Source: Neurospora tetraspora
Taxonomy: Eukaryota > Ascomycota > Sordariomycetes > Sordariales > Sordariaceae
Direction: 5' to 3'
Assembly: GCF_033439725.1 (NCBI RefSeq)
Contig: NW_026944384.1
Location: forward strand, 2,480,001 to 2,544,000
Length of the DNA stretch: 64,000 nt
Part shown: positions 1 to 8,151 of the stretch, piece after piece
Numbering within the stretch: position 1 is the stretch's first letter
How the letters are laid out: every line of letters begins with the position of its first letter
Translations under genes and position numbers: made by a program
Notes under the pieces: model-generated
The model's database searches: none
What the model saw: the letters and a program-made list of their open reading frames with translations, nothing else
Told to the model about the DNA's origin: nothing

Positions 1-1668
1 GACCCTGTTTGTTGTTGTTTGTGGTTAGTCAGTCGGCCGTTTGATGGGGTGGGTGGGTAAGAGGAAAAAATATGGCAGAGAGAGAGAGGTAAAAGGTAAA
101 GGTAAAGGTAAAGAAAGGTAGGCAAGGGGTTAAAACGGAGAGAAAAGGGGTCAAGGCAAACAAGAAAACAAAACAAAACTCACAAAGCGTATCCGGCGCC
201 GTCGGCGCCACACACCTCCACCTGCACATAGCCTCCATCATACCCAACCGATCCTCGCTCTCCACATACTTGAACACATCATCCAGATTCTGTCCGCCCG
301 TGCCCAGCACCCGCCACCCCTCGATCTCGCCCTCCCACGGGTTCGTCACGTTGTCGAACCAGCCTGGCTCTTCTTCCTCCGGCACATCTCTGTCTTTGCC
401 CACTCCCACTTTTGGGGGTGACATGTACGTCCTCGACTGCGGGAACATGGCCGGGTGAATCGGCTGTTGTGGGTAACTCGCGTTGGCGGGGTCGAGGGCG
501 CCGGGGAGCAAGGTGACGGGCATGGTGGGGAGGAGTTCACTTAGAAAGTTGTCGAAGAGTTGCGAGGGGATCGGGTTGTAGGAGCTGCTGTCGTAGCCGT
601 ATTTTTTGTGCTGGTTGGGTGGTGCGAACTTGTTTGTGGGCGTGGTGGTGTCGAAGGCCGCCGCGGGTTTGGTGTGCTCGGCCGCCGTCGTGGAGATGGA
701 GTTACCCGCGATGATGAGGCGGGTGATGTGCGAGAGCTCGTCGCGCTGCGTGGAGGGATCGAGGGCTTCGCCGAGGAGGTACTCGAGGAGCAGGTTGAGT
801 TCCATGGCGTAGGGGGTGTCCGCGTTGGAGAACTCGAGGCCAGAGACGATGGCGATTTTTTTGGATGGAGGCTTGGAGGGATGTCCGGAGAAGGAGGCGT
901 CCATCATTTCGATGTCTTCGGAATCTTCTTTTTTGCCTTTTGAGAGAGACCAGCGCTCGGGTTGTGGTGGTAGTTCGGCGAAGAGGAGGTCGATTACTTC
1001 GAACTCGCCGTTGGCGTTCTCGGTGCCCATTACGGCTACGATGCAGCCGGTCACCATGAAGTGGTTTTGAAGGGCGTTGCCAACAAGGCGGATGCGGCCG
1101 GAGTCGTCTTCGAGCATTATCGAGTCGTCGACGTTGCCGGAGTAGTAGTGGCCGACCGAGGTGGGAGCGGAGATCCAGCGCTATAACATCATGTCAGCTG
1201 CCTGGTGTCCAGCAAGGGATTGGTGCCAAATCCAAGGTTGAAACTCACATCCTTAGAGACATCCTCGAGAATCGAGGGCTTCAGAGGCATGTCCATATAT
1301 ACTGTTCCCGCTACCCAGCATAGTTCTCCCTGGCGAACGTCTAGGACACGCTCGACCTTCTTGACCTTCTCACCACCAAGCACTGTTCCCTCCCAAGCGG
1401 CGCTGGCGGCTGCCTCGACGGCGGGCCTGATCTTTGTAAGACGCAGAAAGTAGATGTCGGCATATTGTTGTTGATAGGGGCGGGTTTTTTCGAGCTGGAA
1501 TGTCTGAAGGGGCTTGTAGTTGGTGATCTGGCGCTGGAGAGCCTCGGGCGCATCGCCTCTTCGTATACTTGTTAGCTGGTGATCGCCAGTTGAAGATGGA
1601 TGATCCACTGCTACTCACGAGGGCTTCTGTAGCAAACCGCTACCGAGAACTTCGTCCAAGGTGACCAT
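1..1668 (-). CDS. POL31: DNA polymerase delta small (B) subunit, 3' end outside window
   Basis: The second subunit of DNA polymerase delta holds the catalytic subunit in the replicative polymerase in the nucleus. The exons I read on the minus strand are 1668-1619 (MVTLDEVLGSGLLQKPS), 1558-1249, 1180-184 and 4-1. They are joined by introns 1618-1559, 1248-1181 and 183-5, all with GTGAG-type donors. About 453 residues are visible. The segment RWISAPTSVGHYYSGNVDDS and the following OB-fold and inactive phosphoesterase-like region (LIIAGNSI, LLPTMPVTLLPGALDPANAS) are typical of POLD2. The last visible codon is a Trp split by the final intron (T from 184, GG from 4-3), giving the family motif VAPTAPDTLW. 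The remaining C-terminus lies left of the window. The gene shares a 473 bp divergent promoter with YTM1. Family assignment is by recognition of the sequence. Confidence 0.9.
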
Positions 1669-2141
1669 CGTATTGTTGATATTGAAAATGGTTCAAGATG
1701 TAGAAACGACAAAAGCAATTGGTGTCCTATTGATGTGCTGCCTCGGAAACTGACTTCAAGGGACGAACTCGACGACGCGCTTGACAATTTCGAGACGCGT
1801 AGCTCCAGTGGGTTCAATTAAGCTACGTGACAGAGGCACTTCAGCGGCGCTTCAGCACAGTGATCAGCCCCACAGGAACCGCTCGCCCCGCTATAAAGTT
1901 CCGATAAGATAGCGAACGTGGGGTAGCTAGAACACTCCAGACCCCTGCGCTGCAAGGCTGGACAGAAAAAAATTGGATGGAGTCTTCGATTTGACACCTC
2001 CATGGCCTTGTGATGTCCGCTGCAAAGTAAACATCCACTTTACAGTATCCTCCCGACTTCTACTTGTCAATTGATAACCTGCGACCCTCCCATACCAAAC
2101 AGTAACTACACAGCCACATAATATACAGTACAGGCACCGCC
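1669..2141. promoter_or_regulatory. Divergent promoter between polymerase delta subunit and YTM1
   Basis: This is 473 bp without a gene between two start codons that face away from each other. A TATA-like ctataaag lies at about 1891. I see no other recognisable element. Confidence 0.5.
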
Positions 2142-3605
2142 ATGGACCACCCTACCGAATCAGGCGCCCAGGTCCGGGTGACCTTCACCACCCAGGAGGA
2201 GGATATCCAGCTCGATGAGAGCAAGCGCCAGCTCCTCGTCCCCGCCGACATCCGCCGTTATGGCCTCTCCCGTATTCTCAACTCCGAGTCCATGCTCGAC
2301 ACCGACTCGATTCCCTTCGACTTCCTCGTTAACGGCAGCTTCCTTCGCGGCAGTCTCGAAGAGTACCTCAACGCCAACGGCCTCTCGCTCGAAACCAACA
2401 TTACCCTTCAGTACGTTCGCAGTTTGATCCCACCAACATACGAGGCCAGCTTCGAGCACGACGACTGGGTCAGCGCCGTCGATGTCCTCTCTGCCACTTC
2501 CCCCGCGGGCCGCTGGTCCGGCGACAACTTCCAGCGCGGCCAAGACCGCATCCTCTCTGCCTCGTACGACGGTCTCCTCAGGATATGGGACGCCTCCGGA
2601 AACGTGATTGGCACCTCGCCCTCGGGCAGCCACGGTGGTCACACTGCCAGCATAAAAGCCGCCAAGTTCCTCTCCAGCACTCAGATCGCCTCGGCCGGCA
2701 TGGACCGCACAGTTCGCGTATGGAAGTACACCGAGTCGGGCGAGTCGTACGAGCGCCGCGGCGAGCTGAAGCCCACCCTCGAGCTGTACGGCCACACCTC
2801 CTCGATCGACTCTCTCGAGGTTGACGGCGCCTCCAAGCGCATCCTCACTGCCTCCGCCGACGGTTCCATCGGTTTCTGGACCACCTCCAAGGCCTCCGCG
2901 CCCGAAGTCTCCGACTCCTCGCTCCTCCCCGGCGCCCACACCTCCAAGCGCCGCAAGCTCACGACCTCCGTCACCGCCGCCCAGCGCGGCCCGCTCGCCC
3001 TCATGAACATCCACAACGCGCCCGCCACGGCCGCCGTCTTCGACCCGCGCGACCGCACCGTCGCCTACTCCGTGTCGCAGGACCACACCGTCAAGACCAT
3101 CGACCTGACCACCTCCAGCGTAGTCAGCACCTTCACGACCTCTCACGCGCTCCTCTCGCTCGCCGCCCTGCCGCGCTCCTCGGCCTCGGCGCCCCTCCTC
3201 GCCTGCGGCACCTCCGCACGACACATCACCCTGGTCGACCCGCGCACCAGCACGGCGGCGACGAGCGTCATGACGCTGCGCGGGCACGCCAACAAGGTGG
3301 TCAGCTTGGCGGCGAACCCGGAGAACGAGTACTCGCTGGTTTCGGGCTCGCACGACGGGACGTGCCGGATCTGGGATCTGCGGTCGGTCCGGCCGGCGAC
3401 CAAGGACGAGGGCGGCATGGGCAGCGTCAGCGAGCCCGTGTACGTCATCGAGCGCGAGAGCCAGCAGGGCAAGAAGAAGAAGAGCGGCGTGACGGGCGAC
3501 GGGTGCAAGGTGTTTAGCGTGGTGTGGGATCAGCTGGGCATCTTCAGCGGTGGTGAGGATAAGAAGGTGCAGATTAATAAGGGGAGGGGTGTGAATGCTG
3601 AGTAA
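2142..3605 (+). CDS. YTM1: Ribosome biogenesis protein YTM1 (WD40)
   Basis: Single-exon gene of 487 residues. The N-terminus ([16 protein letters not shown]) is an NLE domain, about residues 10-75, followed by the linker [20 protein letters not shown]. Then comes a WD40 propeller, about residues 105-470, with repeats ending in [29 protein letters not shown] and [10 protein letters not shown]. In yeast, Ytm1 forms the Erb1-Nop7-Ytm1 complex needed for 27S pre-rRNA processing and 60S maturation in the nucleolus, and Rea1 releases it through the NLE domain. The length matches fungal family members. The third codon position is strongly C-biased, as in highly expressed genes. The start sits in a good fungal context (caccgccATGG). 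Confidence 0.95.
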   Translation: MDHPTESGAQVRVTFTTQEEDIQLDESKRQLLVPADIRRYGLSRILNSESMLDTDSIPFDFLVNGSFLRGSLEEYLNANGLSLETNITLQYVRSLIPPTYEASFEHDDWVSAVDVLSATSPAGRWSGDNFQRGQDRILSASYDGLLRIWDASGNVIGTSPSGSHGGHTASIKAAKFLSSTQIASAGMDRTVRVWKYTESGESYERRGELKPTLELYGHTSSIDSLEVDGASKRILTASADGSIGFWTTSKASAPEVSDSSLLPGAHTSKRRKLTTSVTAAQRGPLALMNIHNAPATAAVFDPRDRTVAYSVSQDHTVKTIDLTTSSVVSTFTTSHALLSLAALPRSSASAPLLACGTSARHITLVDPRTSTAATSVMTLRGHANKVVSLAANPENEYSLVSGSHDGTCRIWDLRSVRPATKDEGGMGSVSEPVYVIERESQQGKKKKSGVTGDGCKVFSVVWDQLGIFSGGEDKKVQINKGRGVNAE

Positions 3606-3978
3606 GGGAAGAAGAGAAGGAAAAGAAGGAGGTGGAGGTGATGTAGAAGAGAAGGGAAGCAAGAACTTGGTTGTTATGATATACCCAGGATAGACAAAAT
3701 GGAATGTGAATACTGTACAAAACATCTTTGTAGTATCATGGAAGGGACGAAGCCACAACCATCCATGACAGATTCCTTATGGACTGAAGTGTACTCGAGA
3801 GATGTACCGTTTGAAGATTTGCCTGGCACTGAAGACCTCAGTCAGACGTTGTTCAAATGTTTATACAATATTCAGCTACCAACATCTAAAAGCAGTCCAA
3901 TCGGCCTTAGGGTATAGGTTCGTCGTCGTCGTCTTCCTTCTCTTGTTCCCAACCAACCAGCTCGAGACGAGAACTGGC
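3606..3978. other. Convergent 3' region of YTM1 and exonuclease gene
   Basis: This is 373 bp between two convergent genes and presumably holds both 3' UTRs. No further feature is seen. Confidence 0.5.
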
Positions 3979-4190
3979 TCAGTGACTCCTCGACATCTTC
4001 CTTAACCTCTCCGCCTCTTCCTCATCGACCGTCCCTTGACTGCTGCCCTGGCTGTTTTCCAGCGACAACTCCTCATCCAAGTCCAAATCCTCAGCCTCCA
4101 ACGCAGCCATCACCACATCCTCCACGCTCTCCTCCTTCACCTTCACCTTCACCTTCACCTCTGCCTGTGCCTCATCTACATCTACCTCCT

Positions 4191-6122
4191 CTACCCCCTC
4201 CCCTCCCCTTCCTGTTCCCCCTCCCCTTCCTGCTCCCCTTCCTGCTCCTGCTCCTGCCCCTGCTCCTGCTCCTGCCCAAAAATCTCATCCAACGCCTCCA
4301 ACTCACTCTTCCCCTTATTCACCCCCTCCACCCCATCCCCTGTTGTAATCCCCGCCTCCGCCTCCTCATAAAGCCTACACAACATCTGCACACCCTGCCA
4401 CCTAAGCCGCAAAGTCTCCTCCGGAATCACCCCAGACCCAAAAATCTCCTCCTTCATGCGTCTCGGCTCAAACGACAACCGTCCCTTTTCCCGCTGAATA
4501 GCGATCAGGATATATTGCGCGGCCGTGGATGTTTTGATGCCCAGCAGCGCGGCCAGAGCTTCGCAGTTGAGGGACGGGTTGCGCGACCAGAGGTAGTAGG
4601 CGCGCAGGTGGTAGACGGAGAGGGGGGTTTTGTGGGCGAGGGGTTCGGGTTTGCGGGAGAGAAGGTAGTTTTGGGCCCAGAGGGTGGCTTCGGAGATTAG
4701 GGGGTCGATGGGTTTGGTTTTTTTGGGTTCTTTGGGCTCTTTGGGCTCTTTAGGCTCTTTGGGTTCTTCGGGGGTGCGTTTGCGTTTTGTGGCTGTTGTT
4801 GAGGAGGGTTCAGTGGTCTTCTTGGTGGGTTTCTTGGTGGTTTTGGTGGTGGTGGCCGAGGTTGTAAGGGCATCTTCGCCGCTGAGGGTGGTGCTCCCGT
4901 CCCCTTCGATCTCGACGTTGATGTTGTCACCGACGATGGAGAGGTAGTCGGCTGATAGAGCGGCGTCGGGCGCGGCTGCTTCGTCCGGGAGCGGTTCGTC
5001 TTGTAAGCCGGCTTCTTCGAGGATGACGTCCGCGGCGAGTCTGATGGGCAGTTTGAGCTCGGCGGCATAGGGGAGGGGAGGAGTGGGATTGAGTTGCTTC
5101 CGTTGGTGGTCCAGCATGGCGAAGAGCTGTACGCCGGCGTAGGCGTCGGAGGCTGAGTAGAGGATTTGGTCCATGTTCAGGGGTTTGGACCATTCACTTG
5201 TCCGCACCGATCCTTTGAACATGGGTAATTGTAGGATCTCCTTCACCAAGGATGCCAGTGGGACGAGTAGCCTGTTGACAAGCTTGTGCTCGCCGGAAGC
5301 AGAGTACTTGACGAGCTTGTACAGGTGAGAGAGCTCATAGATTCCCCTTGCCTCGATTCCGAGGAACTTTTTCAGACGGGTGCAGTCGCCCATGATCCAG
5401 ACACCGGCCTTGATAACCTCGGCGTCCTCGATGATCTGCTTCAGTAACGGCGAAGCCAGCTCGTCCTTCCCGGGATAAAGCGAAATGTGAAAGATGCCAA
5501 TCCGCTTCTCCGAAGCAATCTGGATCACCGACACGTTCTGCCTCGGGCCATGGCTCTCCTTTGCGCTGATTTCCCATTCCAGGTCAAGACCAAGAAGCTT
5601 CTCATCCATAAAGTATTCCTTCAAGACCCTCTCAGTGGTATTAGCACTTCGGCAATAATGAACCTCGACCTTCTTGTTCATCTTTCCATCCTTGTCAGGT
5701 CCACGATAGAGGTTGTAAGTCCAGTAAGACTTTGGAGTGTCCTCAGCCGCCTTCTTTGCCTCCTTGAAGAGATCTTCGGACATGGTGAAGCTGAGTGGTG
5801 TATAGGGAGGCTTGAGAGAAGCATCCTCATCTTTCGACTCAACGTTCTCGTCTTCGATTATGACTTCGAGCTGTTCCTCCAGTCCTTCCTGTGCATCGAC
5901 AAACTCCTGCCCCTGGGAGTCTAACGTCGTTCCAGTCGGTACTACTGTGGAGTTGACGGCATCGCCATCAAGAACAGGTTCCGGATTTGAGGCTGTTGAT
6001 ACGGCAGAGTCGCTGTGATATCTTGCCAAAGATGGTAGTTGCGGGTATCCAACTACTCGGCGACTATCGCCAGCAAACGTGATGCCCCGGCTTGAATTCC
6101 ATGTCTGATCTTTCCTCTCCAT
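4191..6122 (-). CDS. RNase D/WRN-type 3'-5' exonuclease domain protein
   Basis: The open frame encodes 643 residues. Residues about 160-345 form a DEDDy 3'-5' exonuclease domain: LGLDLEWE (Asp180, Glu182) is exo I, KAGVWIMGDCTRLKKFLG is exo II (Asp247), and ILYSASDAYAG (Tyr322, Asp326) is exo III. The N-terminus is basic and Ser/Thr-rich (MERKDQTWNSSRG) and could be a mitochondrial or nuclear signal. A low-complexity Thr/Lys-rich linker with five EPK units is followed by a helical domain, about 495-585 (TLWAQNYLLSRKPEPLAHKT), resembling an HRDC or helix-turn-helix accessory region. The frame ends in a Gln/Glu/Gly-rich stretch made of GGGGAGCAG-like repeats. Directly after this stop a different frame stays open for 72 codons to 3979 and encodes an acidic tail, so the true C-terminus may differ. 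Substrate (RNA or DNA) cannot be told from sequence. Confidence 0.85.
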   Translation of the reverse strand: MERKDQTWNSSRGITFAGDSRRVVGYPQLPSLARYHSDSAVSTASNPEPVLDGDAVNSTVVPTGTTLDSQGQEFVDAQEGLEEQLEVIIEDENVESKDEDASLKPPYTPLSFTMSEDLFKEAKKAAEDTPKSYWTYNLYRGPDKDGKMNKKVEVHYCRSANTTERVLKEYFMDEKLLGLDLEWEISAKESHGPRQNVSVIQIASEKRIGIFHISLYPGKDELASPLLKQIIEDAEVIKAGVWIMGDCTRLKKFLGIEARGIYELSHLYKLVKYSASGEHKLVNRLLVPLASLVKEILQLPMFKGSVRTSEWSKPLNMDQILYSASDAYAGVQLFAMLDHQRKQLNPTPPLPYAAELKLPIRLAADVILEEAGLQDEPLPDEAAAPDAALSADYLSIVGDNINVEIEGDGSTTLSGEDALTTSATTTKTTKKPTKKTTEPSSTTATKRKRTPEEPKEPKEPKEPKEPKKTKPIDPLISEATLWAQNYLLSRKPEPLAHKTPLSVYHLRAYYLWSRNPSLNCEALAALLGIKTSTAAQYILIAIQREKGRLSFEPRRMKEEIFGSGVIPEETLRLRWQGVQMLCRLYEEAEAGITTGDGVEGVNKGKSELEALDEIFGQEQEQGQEQEQEGEQEGEGEQEGEGRG

Positions 6123-6964
6123 GGCGCCAAGATGTCTTGATTTGGGGACCCTTTGTCAGCCAAAGTAAACCGGAAATGGTGAGGACCTCAAAGAGCCAGT
6201 GAACCTACACTGGATAACGGGACGTGGAAGGAATTGAGGATGAAGGCGAGGAAGCAAAGAAGCGCCGGCGGCATTGCCTCAGACTCAAGCTGGTGGTGCT
6301 GTTTACGGCGTTGGCACCAGCACCGATGGCTTGTGGTATAGGGTGCGGGGACCTCATTATAGTGATGAATGGCAGGCGCAGGTACCTAGTAAGCTGCCGA
6401 GTGCGTGGTAGGGACGCGTGGGAGGATGTTGCAGGTTGTCAAGGCGCTGCCGGTTTAGAAGAACGGACGGAGAAGTGGTTTCAGGGCAATGGTATGGTTC
6501 GGCCAAAGTGGGGGAAAGACACAAGTCGGAGACGGAGGAGTGGATGTTGAGACTTCAAAAGGGAGACCTGGACAAAGCTTTGAGAATGGAAAAATACTAC
6601 CTTGTTGCAATGTTGGTAGCTGGCAGGCAGAAACGCGTCTTTGGTCGCCAACAGATGATCACGAACTGTTTGCTTTTGTTCACAAGGGATGTAAACTGAT
6701 TGGGTTGCCACAGCGCTGTCACGTCCAGCCGCCGCTGCTGAGTGCTGCTGAAGCCTAGATACCCCGTTTATTTTCATATGCACGGATATAGGCATACATT
6801 TTCTTGCGCCAGGATCCCCACTGGCACTGTGGGAATTGCTAATCCTCTCCACTGTACAGCAGCTACGCCCGTCGCCTTGGCCTCACAATCGAAGCTCAGT
6901 GAACGGCCACTGAACGTCCTTCCGACATCCAGACTCAAAGACTTGATCATTCCGCACATACAAC
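6123..6964. promoter_or_regulatory. Divergent promoter region, exonuclease and LSm5
   Basis: This is 842 bp with no convincing coding sequence. Short open frames here have no family resemblance. No clear core promoter element was recognised. Confidence 0.45.
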
Positions 6965-7585
6965 ATGGCTTCGCAACTACTTCCTCTCGGTGAGTGAGAG
7001 AGCTCATATGTGTATCACAGCTCAAATATCCAAGGATCAGACAGCTAACGTGGCGTTTTTACAGAGCTCATCGACAAGTGTGTTGGCTCCCGCATCTGGG
7101 TCGTCATGAAGGGAGACAAGGGCACGTCATGCCATCCCAGCTGAGCCCCTACTTGACTTTAGTTATCGATGCATGTGTTGGCTAACGATGTGATGAACAC
7201 AGAGTTCGCTGGTACTCTTGTTGGTTTCGATGACTACGTTAGTAAGTAGCCAACCTCTCCTCCCCATCCCCTGTCCTCTTGATGACCTCTCCTGTAGCCT
7301 TATGCTAACCTCTTTCGACAGACATGGTTTTGGAGGACGTTACTGAGTTGTACGACACGTCCAGCTCCTCACTTTGACGATGATTGCCTGAAGCGAGTTA
7401 CTAACTCCCTCTTGTTGCATCAGCGACTACTCTGGCAACCACACCAAGTTGAAGAAGATCCTGCTGAACGGCAACAACATCTGCATGGTGGGTTATCGTC
7501 GTCATCACGGTCCTGTTCACAAACAGCTAACAATTGTGCTCAGTTGATTCCCGGTGGTGAAGGCCCGATTGCGGCATCTGCCTAG
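6965..7585 (+). CDS. LSM5: U6 snRNA-associated Sm-like protein LSm5
   Basis: I read six exons: 6965-6989, 7065-7121, 7203-7241, 7322-7349, 7424-7487 and 7544-7585. They total 255 nt and encode 84 residues. The product starts MASQLLPLELIDKCVGSRIW and contains the Sm1 motif ([26 protein letters not shown]) and the Sm2 motif (ILLNGNNICMLIPG). LSm5 is a member of the LSm2-8 ring that binds the U6 snRNA 3' end in the nucleus and of LSm1-7 in cytoplasmic mRNA decapping. Every exon is short (25-64 nt) and all five introns interrupt the Sm fold. The second intron (7122-7202) must use a GC donor (G|GCACGT) to keep the frame, because a GT three bases on breaks it. The short exons make this gene easy to miss by open-frame search. 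Confidence 0.93.
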
Positions 7586-8151
7586 TCTTTGAAGAGTTGA
7601 GGAATACAAGGGCGGTCACGATTCGCCGCGTTTGGGGAAGCAATCATCATCAGCATATCACGAAATACGAATTGGACGTTTCTTTTCCCCTCTGTCGAAC
7701 GCTTTTTTGGAACAGAAAGTCAATGATAATAGGTAATTAAACTAATTGCAAAACACCACCGAAGATATTGCTGCCATACATAGCTCACATGAGGTAGGTT
7801 GAACCATAATCCCCCCTTACCACACTTCCTGTTCATTTGACCCGACTTGACTAGAAAATCCCCTCACGAAAATCAGCAGTTCCTCCCAACTTATACCAAA
7901 CGCTTTTAGGACCTATCATCAACGATTCACCTGCCTGAACTAGAGCGGTGTTGAATATCCAACCAAACCCAACCCAATAATCCGCCCCCTGCATACCTAA
8001 CCACCAGCCAAAAACCATCGTCCTTAACAATCGACCAGCTTTTACCTCTTCCCAAACAATATTGACCAAGCCTTCCCAGCATAAGCCTAACTACCCAACC
8101 ACCCTTCCTTCCTTCCTCTCTTCCACAACCACCAACCCACCACCACCCCCT
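7586..8151. other. Convergent 3' region of LSm5 and BCS1-like gene
   Basis: 566 bp with AT-rich 3' UTR-like sequence (about 7728-7760) and no recognisable gene. Confidence 0.5.

Noticed and set aside
2160-3758. Long minus-strand open frame (532 codons) opposite YTM1
   Set aside because: It is the shadow of a strongly C3-biased coding gene; composition is Gly/Arg/Ala/Val without any family resemblance.
4191-4290. Programmed -1 frameshifting in the exonuclease gene
   Set aside because: No canonical slippery heptamer in the zero frame and no clear downstream structure; repeat-length change is simpler.
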